Assembly (NCBI RefSeq): GCF_963678635.1
Contig: NC_087064.1
Location: 7,787,671 to 7,851,670 of the forward strand
Direction: 5' to 3'
Length of the DNA: 64,000 bases
Source: Symsagittifera roscoffensis
Taxonomy: Eukaryota > Xenacoelomorpha > Acoela > Convolutidae
Shown here: positions 10,601-22,600 of the stretch, one piece after another
Position numbering within the stretch: the stretch's first letter is position 1
How the letters are laid out: each line of letters starts with the position of its first letter
Notes under the pieces: model-generated
What the model saw: the letters and a program-made list of their open reading frames with translations, nothing else
What the model was told of the DNA's origin: nothing
Database searches by the model: none
Made by a program: the position numbers and the translations under genes

Positions 10601-13600
10601 GACTGTTTTTTTATTTGATAAGAAAACTTATAAGACATCAGCTTGCTGTCTTGAATTAATTTCAAAATGCAATTATACTGATCATTTTTAATGAAATTGC
10701 ATGGTGGTAGTTAGTTGTAATAATAGGGATACTTGCCGAGGTAGTTGGCCTGCCAGCGTCTGTTGAGGGCGAGGTCAATGCGGATGGGGGAGAGGACCTC
10801 CATGGCCACAATCTTCAACTTGATCTCACTCCACTCTTCCTCCGGCACAGAGTTCAGCCTCTGTCGCAGCCGCCATCGCCTGTCACCACACAACACTCGT
10901 TACATCACATTACATCACACACACACACACACGCACGCACGCACGCACGCATAACATTACATTACAGTACTCAAAGTCAAACAAATCGGAGGAATACGGA
11001 ATAACTCATAGGCGAAGTACCGAATGGGCAAAAATGAATTGATTCGTTTTAATAAATGACTTTCTAAAGTTTTTGTTTTCGGTGGTTGCATTCAGTTGCA
11101 CGTGATAGCTGCTTGTATTGCTTAAAACGGTTGATTATTGTTTGATTTGGTTGATAAGTTTGAGATACATAAACGTGCATGTATCTAATTTTTAGCCATA
11201 TCAATTTCTCTCCTATCTCCGGTAAAAAAAAGATCGCTTCTTATCAAAAAACCAAGAAAAAACATGTTATTTTTTTTTTTAAAAGAAAGCTTCCTCTGCG
11301 AATACTTTTCGCATCAAAGAAAGAAGTGAGGCGTGACCATCCCGAATTAAATACAGGCGGCAAAATTTTACAGATTAGTTTGCCTGTTCTTACAGAAATG
11401 TGTGCTGCAACTTGGAGTGGAACTTATTCAGCGCAAAGGGAGCCACCGGCCACCTCAAAGTCTTCCCGTAGTCCCTCATGTCTCTAACAGCTCCAAAGTC
11501 CTTCACCAAACTCTGCAGATACATCTTGAACTTCCAGGCTCTAAACTTCCTCACTATTCTGAACATGGCATAGAACAGTCGGTATCTTTGGCGGGCAAGA
11601 GAGCCTCGCCACATTTTCTGGATGAGACGCACGATGGCAACTACCAGGGTCTCTCGCATCGTTTCCAGCTGAGAGTAGGCCTCCATCGTATGAATGTGGA
11701 TCATCTCTTTGCCAAACTTGCAGTTCTCAACCAGGCCAAGCAGATGCAACATTACCTGAATAGGCAAAACTGTCTGGTAATGGCCAGTATACACTATCAG
11801 CCCCTTTATAAAGTTAACCTATTAACATGCTAAAAATTCAAAAAAAAAGTATTTTTGACTAATGTTTATACTCAGTTATTTCACTTAATATCTTTACGGT
11901 TCAATCAGAAGCTCCCGTGAGCAAATTGGCTCTACAGATTAAAACCATAGCCAACTTACAGTTGGAAAAGAGTAATCAACGCAAGGAAACTGAAAAAAAA
12001 ACGGACTTGTTTTTTCAAGAGCCTTCAACTTTTGAATTTCGAAGAAAAAAAAATAGATGGTCTTAAAGCTCTTTGAATTTGTAGAAGAATTAATGATGGT
12101 CATTTTTTTGTTAAAAATAACCCAATTTGAGAAAACTGGATCAATACGTAAAACTTTTATTACATTTGATGATTAATTACCATTTTCGAAATCAGAAGTT
12201 AATCACTTTTTCGTAATATTTACACTTTTGCTGTTTGATAGACGAATTTGCCTTGTTTTAGCAAAGGAAATCAATTGAACTTAAGAAATCAGATGACAAA
12301 CTGCAACAAGGATAGCGGGTTACTGTGCAAGTACCACTATGTTCCGACCGTAGTCTTGAAAAAAATTCAAATTAGCGTCGTTTTTTCTGCATGGTTTGAT
12401 AAAAAATCTGAAGAAAAATAGAGCTGATCCATGTTCTTCATTCATAGTAAAGTAGGCCAATTAGAAAACAGTTTTTGTAGAAATTTGATTAGAAAAATGA
12501 AAAAAAAAATTCCAATTTTTTTGCAATTTTGTTTCAGTAAGTTTTTGAATTCCCAAATTGGCGCTAAAAAACTCCGAAAACTAACCCTACCTGAGAAAAA
12601 GTAAGTTTTTACGGCTTAAAATAAGCATAAATAAGCTTTTGTAAGCATGCTTTGCCTCACCGTATAGCTTGAAATTAGATCAAAATTCAAAATTTTCGAA
12701 CTAGTTTTTCTCGACACTGAGAAAGTTTTTTCAATTTTTTTTAATCTCTTCGAATCACCACTGAAAGGGCTTTAATATAAAAATTCACTCAATTCATTCC
12801 GACAATTATTTGTGGTTCCTGATAAATTCTTTCTAAAAGATCGGAACAAAAACTCAAATTTGAGCGTGAACAAATTTTAGACTTTTTTGGAAAAAAAAAC
12901 TCCTTCTTACCACCTAATTAAGAGTCTTCACTGCGTTCATTACTCTTAAAACCAAATGAAAGTTTTGGAGTCAACTGAAAGGCGTTCGAGCAATAAACGC
13001 CACCGAAATAGATCTTACAACTATTATTAGCGAAGATATGTGAAACATTCTACCTTGATAGCCTCTAGATTTCCTTTGCCCCTGAAGTTGGGCCAGGTGT
13101 ACTGTGTGAGCATCTTGTATCTAGCGAGGAATGAGTCCAGAGGCATGCTGAGAATGAATCCCTTCTGGCACTTGAGAGTGATCTCCTCTAGACACGCTCT
13201 CGCAGCCACGTCCGCCATGCTCTCGAATTGGTCTGCAAAACACGAATATCAAGAATATCACAAAAGGCCACAGCGGTCAGTGATGTCCAAAATAACTATT
13301 GTTTAACAATTGGTTTAAAAAATTGGTTTGTTAAACTGATTTAACCAATAACCAATTTTTTATAAATTGTTTTATCACTGTTCATTTTTTATAAATTGTT
13401 TTATCACAAAGCAAAATTGGTTAAACCGATCTATTTAAAAATATTTTAATTGTTTAATGCTTCAAAAATTGGATTAAACTTTTAAACTGGATATCACTGA
13501 CAGCGGTCGGATAAGAGTCAACGAAGTCAACTCATATATACAGGTCCAAAAAACCTACAGAAAGTTGTTAAAATATCAGCCTCTCAAATGAAAGGCCAAT

Positions 13601-16600
13601 GGTTCGAGGCTCACCATGATCCTTGGTCGTTGCTTATGAAAACAAGGAATAATTTTTTATAACTCACCTTTGTATTGCAATTAATTTCAGCAAAGAAATT
13701 TTTTTCACACTTTCAATGTCGTCCTTAATGAGCTTTACTTGAGCATCAAGCTTCGCTTTCAAATTAAAGTTGAAAAGCGTGCTTCACATATCGAACGAAC
13801 AAATATTATACAAATTTCAGTAGAGATCTGAAAGATAAAAATTGAAACTCGGAATTTATGACTACTGCATTTCAAAGAACCGCAAAAATGATAATTCACT
13901 TCGTCTGTCAACGCTTAAAAAATGCTTTAAGCATGGCCACATTTGCTCTCTAATCATCTCACCTGAACTGTTCGACTGGGATATCCTGGGATCAAAGCAG
14001 CATACGAAGTAGGAGTCCTTACTGTCAATCGATTTGCAGATCTGATTAGTGAACAACTTGAGCTTCGAAGCCAAAGTGTCCATCAATGCATTAGTCTTAT
14101 ACCTCTCCTGGCCCATGGTCGATTTGGTCATAGGGGACATGACAGATCGAAAGTAGTCCACTTTCAGCAGGTTCCCAAATGAACTCAGTTCGAAACTCTC
14201 TCTGGCAACGAAGTTCTGCGATGAATTTAACAGAATGTCTTTCAGGTCTGGTTGATGCTTAGCAGAATTATGGTGCAGAAAACCATCCACTGAAGCAATA
14301 GAAAACACATTAAAAAAATTTTTACACCTTACTTGATTTTTCTAAATTTATTCGATATTTGTGAAAAATCTTAAATTCAGCAAAAACAGATGCAAGACGT
14401 TTTCATCGGATAAAATGAAGCGACACTAACCTGTGTACAACACTTGTCCCCAGCTGTGTTTGATCTTGAAAGTGCAGTGTCGTGTGTTGTGAGGAGTGTG
14501 GTTGAGGAAAAACTTGTTGTCACTTAACTTCGCCTTCACAGACCTGTAGAAGGAGCGGTCGGTCACAAAACCAGCAGCTATGTTTCCTAAACACATCGAC
14601 AAAGCACTTCAAAGAACGATAAATAGTTGCTTCTCGTACATTCGGATATCCGTACTGGTCTGATTATTGAAAGAAAGAATAATAAACTCGCGCCATTTCT
14701 AATTTTGCCACTGGGAGCATAATTTCCATTTCATTTGTTAAATGAATATGTAGCGCGCTTCAAAAAATTAAAAGTCAAAAACTAAAAACAAATTTCAAGA
14801 CTTCGCCCGGAGAACAAAATCGCCACTTGAATAAGATAAAAATCAATTAATTCATCAATTTTTCCTAACAAAGATAGACTAACCGAGATTAACATTAATT
14901 CTTAAGACAGCAATTCCAAGGGCAAGCTAATCACTGCGTGAAATTATTGCAGAAGAGATATGTTTTAATACGACTCCAGGGCACCAGGGCAGAATATTTT
15001 GGGCAGAATAAGACAGATACCTTCGTCCAGTATGGAGAGCATGCCCTTGAACGGCTGTCCAATCAGATCTACCGTGGCACGGTTGCTCTCAAATCTGATT
15101 GGCTGCCACTCTAGTCCGTCCTTCTCGTAGAGGTGTTGGTTCTTGGCAACTGTGCTCTGTAGGAACTGCAAGTGCATGGCTTCATTGCAGTAGTTCGCAC
15201 ACAATTCCGCCAGTCCATTCACGTCTCGGTCTTTAAAGGCTTAAAACAAAACAGTCTCTATTAGGGGCTTTTCGCATCCATAAAGTTAACAATCATAACA
15301 AATAGTCATAATCCATCAAAATAATTTTTTACACAAAGGCGATATGAAGTTAAACACAAAAATTCGAAAGATAATCTGGCTCGTATGAAAAAAGATACAA
15401 TTAAATGAATTATTTTGAAGAAATCGTCGGCTGGAAACTTTAACTTTTTTGAATACCATAGATTAATTTTAAACAAACAACAACCTGTTCATTCGATTAA
15501 ACCTATAATATCAGATTTGGGACGGTCGTTTTCGAGAAAAGTCAAAAAATTTCAAAACAACGGTCACAAAAAAAAACATTTTTACTTCTCTGAGGGTCAG
15601 AAAAGTTGGGAGTACTCGTATAAGCAAATGAACTTCCCGAAGCCCTTTCTGAGAATTGAACCCAAAATCTCAGGTATAGCTAAAAAGTTTACGAGAATAA
15701 TCAAAAAGTTCAAAAAAACGGTCAAAAATCAAAAATTTAACTTTTCAGAGAGCGATAACTTCTTGTTTAAAACTTGTTGTTAGTGTCCGCTAATACAGAG
15801 GAGCTTATCACTACATATTACCTCATTGAGCTCACAATATCAGATTTGCGAGGTTAGTTTTCGAGAAAAGTCAAAAAGATCCACAAAACGGCCAAAAAAA
15901 ACTGACTATTCCACGGGCCATAACTTACGGTGCAAAAAAAATTTGGTCGTAGCCACTTCTGCAGGCAAGCTTTTGAAAACAGCCCTGTCCATTGAAAGCA
16001 AAAACTCATACTTGAGAACGGCAGTTTTCGAGAAAATGAAAAAAATCAAAAATATGGGTCAAATATTCCCCCAGAGGAACAGGCGCACAGAAGAATTAGC
16101 GGTCTTTCAATTGATACTCATTTTTTAAAAATCAGCAGAAGTTTGAAAGAAAAACTAAAATTTTTGCAAGATCTGAAAAAAATTCCCAGAACGAAAAAAT
16201 TAAATTTCAACAAACAGATTGGTAAACATACAACCAACTTAAAAAGTGCAGAGGTGAGTGCTAAGTTTGTGTTGATCTTAAAACGTCCAAAAAATAGATC
16301 ATTAAGCCGATGAAAAATTAAGCCGAAATAATTTTGGCCGAGAAATTTCTTTTGCGAAACAAAAAGAAGGAAATATGACAAAACGTAGGCAAAAATCAAA
16401 TATTAAAAACTCAGCCGACAATAGATGTTCTGACAAAAAATTGGCCGACAATTTTTTTCTGAAATTGATTATTTCCCCTTTGAAAAAAAAGGTCTAAGTC
16501 AGACTCGAACCCAGGACCTTTGCCGTCCCAGGCATATTCGTTACCTCTAGGCTGAGTTGCCCAGTGTCGCTTAAAAAATTGTATACATTATGAAACAAGG

Positions 16601-19600
16601 TAGAGATGAGTCCACACGTCCAGATTAGTCCTGTGGACAAATTTGTTCACGGCAAAAAAGTCTAGTACCCGGTTGCAATACACTTGCTTATCGCAAGGGT
16701 AAAAATGAACTAATTTGAAGAAATCGCCGGCGGAAAAAATTTTACAACTCTCAAAAAATCAATCACTTGAAACATAAAACGGACTCATACTACACTAGCT
16801 CAATGCATTTCTTTCTGATAGCTATTAGATGGAAAGGATAAGAAAAAAGAGAAAATTTTGGTCCAAAGTTTACCAAGAACATTCGCTGCAAATTTAAGAA
16901 CCAAATAAACGGCAAGTCCATTAAGAACACTAGGGTGTATTGAAGTGCACTTTCGAACAAACATACAAAACAGAATATGCAGAAAATCAATAAATCTACG
17001 AAAACCTATGAAAATAACCCAACTACATCAACCTTGTCATATATGGAAATGAAAGAATTTCTAAACGAACACCCGCCAAATAATTTATAGACAAACTAAG
17101 CAAGTCAAAATAGCAAAACTAAACTTATTGGAATTTTTTGAAGAACTTAAGCATTAAACAATTTGCTGCATATCACCTTGAATGCATTTAAAATGGAATT
17201 GCCCAGAAGCAATTTTGAAGCTAAGTTGCTTTAAATTTCCTGCAAACAATTTGAGAACAAAAAATCATAAAACACGCATTTAAAAAAAGCAAAAAAAATA
17301 CCTTCAAAAGTTTTAGCTGGTTCAAATACAAGAAAAAATAATTGAAATACAGTTACATTCTTCGAAATTAAATTAAATGAAACAATTGAATTGAATATAC
17401 AAATAAGTACCGAGGCTACGTCTCGGGTTCGACCTGCTACCTAGAGATTATGAGTCTCAAGCAATAACCACTCAGCCACGGACGCTAAATTAATCACAAA
17501 CACTAGCCACAAATGAAGCAGAGAACAGATTCTACGAAATTTCCATTGCTACAGATAGTGATTATCGCAAAAGTGGACACTTTAATCAACACTTATTTGC
17601 GAGTTAGGTTAGAAGAAAAGAAGGTTCGAAGTAATACACTACGCTGCTCGCAAGTGTAAAGAAGGAAAAGGAATGATGAGAAATCGTTATACAAAAGCAT
17701 TATTTTCATGTTTGAAATTTTGAATATATGCATTCATAATATAGGCGTTAAAGATAGGCATTCAAAATTTGGTACCAGAGTCTTATATATCTCAAAAGTA
17801 CATTTTAGGTAAAAATTCGTAAATAAGCCGACACAATTACTAACTTGCTAAAATACAAAAATGAACGAGAGCTCTGAAAGGAAGCCTAATACAAAGGCGA
17901 GGCTGATCTTCGCACCGCTTGTGATACAGCATCTGTTGGATGAGAGCACCAAGGTAATCAGTAATTAGCAAACAGAACTAAGAACGATGTTACAATTGAA
18001 GAAGGAAGTGGAAAAATGCTTTAAATTAATTAAGAATTTTCAATGTCATATGCGGCTGATTTTGGGCATTCAAATATTGGTGCCCGAATTTTGTCGATCT
18101 CAAAAGTACTATCAGACATTTTATGGGGAAAAAATCGGTAAATAGGCCGACAGAATTAACGGCGACAGTCAATAAGCTGAAATTCTGCCAAACATTTTTG
18201 TCAAAAATCATATTGTACAAAAGTGCATGTATTAACCATACAGGATCAACGATAGCTATTTAAATAGTGTATGCAATGTGGACTACAGAACTTCGGAAAG
18301 TAAACCGAGAGCTTAACCAACAACCATGAAGCCGAAAAATCATAAGCAGAAAATTAAAATCAAAACTATATAAATATACATACAATATTTTGAGTTCTAG
18401 AAAAAGCATGCAGTAGTAACTAGTACCCTAGTATGCGGAAATCGAATTTTCATGAAATTGAGCATGTCAGCATCATAAGTGATTCAACTGATTCTGCTAA
18501 ACTAGTTGTTAATCCAAAAAATAAAGTCTATATTCCGGTTTGATAACGCTTGCTCATCACAAACGTAGAAAAACACCCGACAAATAAATCGTCAAAAATT
18601 AGGACTAAATCAATTGAGCCTACACAAAAAAAATCAAATTAAATTTGAAATTTTTTTCAGCTGTAAACTCATTACTTCGTTAACTCCAGACCCACTAACA
18701 CCAGACCCAGAACTGGAGTTGGTAAAAGTTCAACTAGATGATGAAGTTCATGGTTAAAAGCTAAAACTAGTTAATTGAAATGGGCTAAACTTTCCAAAAC
18801 GTCTTTTGCTGACAAAAACTGACCAAACCAGAACAAGGAAACGTACTGTCCATCGAGACCAAGCTTGAACATAGACCTAGTTTTCATTCCACAAATTATT
18901 AATATTCGAAATTTTGCAACACTAACCAGGACAGTCAATAACATTGAGGGTGACAAGTGCTCCAAACTCCGCTCTGGGCATCTTCACAGACAGGCAGCTG
19001 TTGAACTTTTCCACCACCCACGTGAACGTCTTCTCATACAGACACTCGATCGTGTTTGGCAGCTCCTCACGAGCTTGCTCAACGGTCAAGTGCACTTCGT
19101 TCCTTTCTAAGCCTACACAGGAGCAATGAAAGCAATGCCATCCGCACTCATTTCAAATATTTTCAACTCAACCAGTAATTTTTGCCATGAATTTTAATAT
19201 CAGAAAGCTACAAAGCATGTCAAATCAAACCGAAGATATAAAATATAAAGAATTGAAGCTAAAGATGGTTTTTGCTACGTTTGTGAAACATGATAACAAA
19301 ATTCTTCGCCCACAAGTATCTGGACCAAAAATAGCACAAAAACAAGCAGTCTGGATAAAAAATATATGAATGTGTTAAATGTATAGATATGATAGTGACT
19401 AATAAACAATACTGACAACGTACCACTTTCGACCCTGTAACAGAGAAATCTGTTGACTTGTTCCGGCTTCAAACAGAGGAACTCGGCTATGGAGGCTATG
19501 ATGGCAGAGTCTGTGGGTTTGGACTTCTGGAACTCATCCAGCTCAAAGTCCACCTGCCCCAACAGAATGAGAGCCGCGATCACACTCCACAATTGGTCAA

Positions 19601-22600
19601 TTTCACGGTCACGGAGACCTTAACAAGCAACAGTCTTCTTATTAAGCAGTGACCCAATACCCAGGGACAATTCCCAAACTCATTGTGAACATGTTGAAAA
19701 ACATCCTCATTTTTAAGGAAAAAAAACCTGTATGTTCAAATCATACAGAATTGAGACACTAACCAATTGTATGTAGGCAGTGAACAAGTTCAGCATGCTG
19801 ACAAGTGTCAGCCAACAAGTTGATATTGGATGAGTGCTTGTTAGACAACGCCGTCAACTTGAACTTGTCAAAATCAGCTTCCAAACTCGAGTCGTCCCAT
19901 CTCATCTTCTCACAATTTTCCAACACAAAATAAAACACCAGGAAGTTGGTCTCCACGTCCATTGTGGCCTCGTTCGAACTCTTCCAAGACCCGATCAACA
20001 GACTGTTGATCTTCGCTCCAATTGGACTGCAGGTAGCATCGAAAATAAGCTCCAAGTCTGTGAGCGCGTTACTTATTTCCTCGTTCCTACTATTACGGGT
20101 GTTTTTGAAAAGGTCAAGTACTTTCAGACAAGACTCTATCTTAAGCAGCATCAGCTCTGAGTCAGATCGGTTGAACTTGTTGGCATGTGTGAATAAATAT
20201 TCATAGAAGTCATTTATGGCCAGTTCTCGGCCACGATGAGATGATCCATAGAAACTAACTGTAGTGTGTTTAAAATGTCGCCTCAAGTTTCCCAGAGCTT
20301 GTTCGCAAATTGCATGTGGATGTGCCGGAGACTCGAACAGGTATTTGTCTTCGAATTTAGAGAATTTGTCGTTTGATTTCTTCGTTTGTTCAGGCGATTT
20401 ATTTGAAGCTGATTCTTCGATTCGTTTTTCAAGGTGTGAGCTGGACGCGGATGGCAATGTGCAAACCAGGACTTCATTTCCAACATTCGTGTAGAAAATG
20501 CCTAAGCAAATAATAGAAAATAGATAAAATATATATCTAAACATAGCCAACAGACAAAGTTGGTTATGTAAAAACTACCGACTTGTTTTTTGAAACAATA
20601 CATGGCCTTAAAGCTTTTTGATTTTCTAGAACAATCTACGATAGACACTTTTTGGATAAAATCAACCCAATTTGAGAAAACTGGATCAGTAAGTAGTTTT
20701 AATTTCGATGGGAAATTCGATAACTAAGTTCCACTTTCGAAGCTTCGATCACGTTTTCCGTGACCTTTACTTTATGCTGTTCGATCGTGGAGTTTGCCTT
20801 CCTTTTAACAAAGGAAATAAATTGAATTTGAACAATATCAAACCGCAGAAAAAAAAGAAAAAAACAACAAATCATCAAGATCTACATAAGAGTCTGAACT
20901 ACGTTCATCGACTCTTGAAAAGTAGGTCGAGTAAAATAAATCAAATCGAGGCAAAACCCAGGGCTTCAGAGATTGCCTACTACTTCCATATCAATAAGTT
21001 TATTCATGTGTGCTACTTGGATTCATTCTCTATGAGTAGCCAATCTCTTAGCCTTGGATTTGCTTCGATTCAATAGTTTTTATTTGACCAGCTTTTCCTC
21101 GAGAATAACAACGCACAAGGAAAATCCATGTTGTGGCAACAAAGCCAACAAAACATTAGCAATTTATTTTAAACCGAGGTATCAAATGGTTCATCAGCTC
21201 TATAAAGTGACAAAAAGCAGCTCTATAAAATGCAATAACAAAAAGTAGAAACAAGCCTCGAATTAAAAAAAAACTCGGCTACGTCTCGGATTCGATCTGC
21301 GACCTGAAGATTAAGAGTCTCACGCACTAACCACTCAGCAAAGGACGCTTAAAAAACACAAACACTACCGACAAACAAATCAGAAAACTGATGCTATGAA
21401 ATTTCCAATGCTACCGATCGTGAGTATAGGCAAAAGTGCCATCAAATAACTTAACACTTTTAATGAACACTTTATTTTCGAGTAAGATTAGAAAACAGAA
21501 GAAGATTCGTACCAATACACTACGCTTTGCAAGTTGGCTAGTGTAATAACACCAATGAATATTAAAGAAAAAAAAACTTTCGAAAAATAAGCGGACAGAA
21601 CTAAAAACGATCGACCTCAAGAGCCAAAAACACCGATAAATTTTATCAACAGAAAGTTACTTTGCAAGAACTCTTAGCTTGCACCCAGGACACGTATGCA
21701 ACCAGTATTTCAGCCTTTTCAAAGACAGAGGCGAAGCTTCGCTTTTCAAACACTAGCGAGAACACGACAAAAAGCAGCTCTATAAAGTACAATAAGAAAA
21801 AGTAGAAATAAGCCTCAAATTAGTTAAAATTCGGCTACGTCTCATTCGATCTGCGACCTAGATATTATGAGTCTCAATAACTAACCACAGACGCTTAACA
21901 AATCACAAACACTAGCCACACAACGCAGAGAACAGATGCTATGAAATTTCAATGCTACAGATCGTGATTATATCAAAATTGCCACCAAAAAAAGTGAACA
22001 CTTTGGCTTGTTTTCACCCCCCTCACATTTGATGGTGCAAAATGGTTGCATGGTGCAAAAACCCAAAAATGTGAACAGATTTTCTCTTCATGCCTAACAT
22101 TGTAACATCACGCATTTAGCCGTTGTAGCATTTAAAACTATGAAAATGAAAAATTTGAAAAGTGGGAGAAAGTGGAAAAGAGCCACACTTTTAATGAACA
22201 CTTTTACTTGCGAGTTAACTTAGAAAAAAGAATGTTCGCACTAACAACTACGCTTCGCAAGCCCGCAAGTGTAACCATAAATACCACCTGCACTTCACAA
22301 ACACTAACGAGAACACAAAAAGCAGCTCGATAGAGTGCAATAAAAAAAGTAGAAATAAGCCTTGAATTAGTAAAAACTCGGCTACGTCTCGGATTTGATC
22401 TGCGACCTATAGCGACCTCGCGCACTAACCACTCCGCCACGGACACTTAATAAATTGCGAGCACTAGCCGCAAAAAAAGTAGAGAATAGATACTATGAAA
22501 TTTCTAAAGCTACAGATCTTGATTATAGCAGAAGTGAGTACTTCTAATGAACACTTTTATTTGCGAATTAGGTTTAAAAAAAGAAGGTCCGTACTAATAC

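Noticed and set aside
10731-10737. GT donor (GGCAA|GTATCC) for myosin exon 10
   Set aside because: It shifts the next exon into an early stop. The overlapping GC donor keeps the TH1 frame.
11402-11833. 143-codon plus-strand ORF
   Set aside because: It is the antisense shadow of myosin exon 9, whose minus-strand protein has clear IQ and MRDYG motifs.
16497-16560. Functional tRNA gene
   Set aside because: The acceptor stem is unpaired and the anticodon loop is irregular; treated as a tRNA-like repeat.
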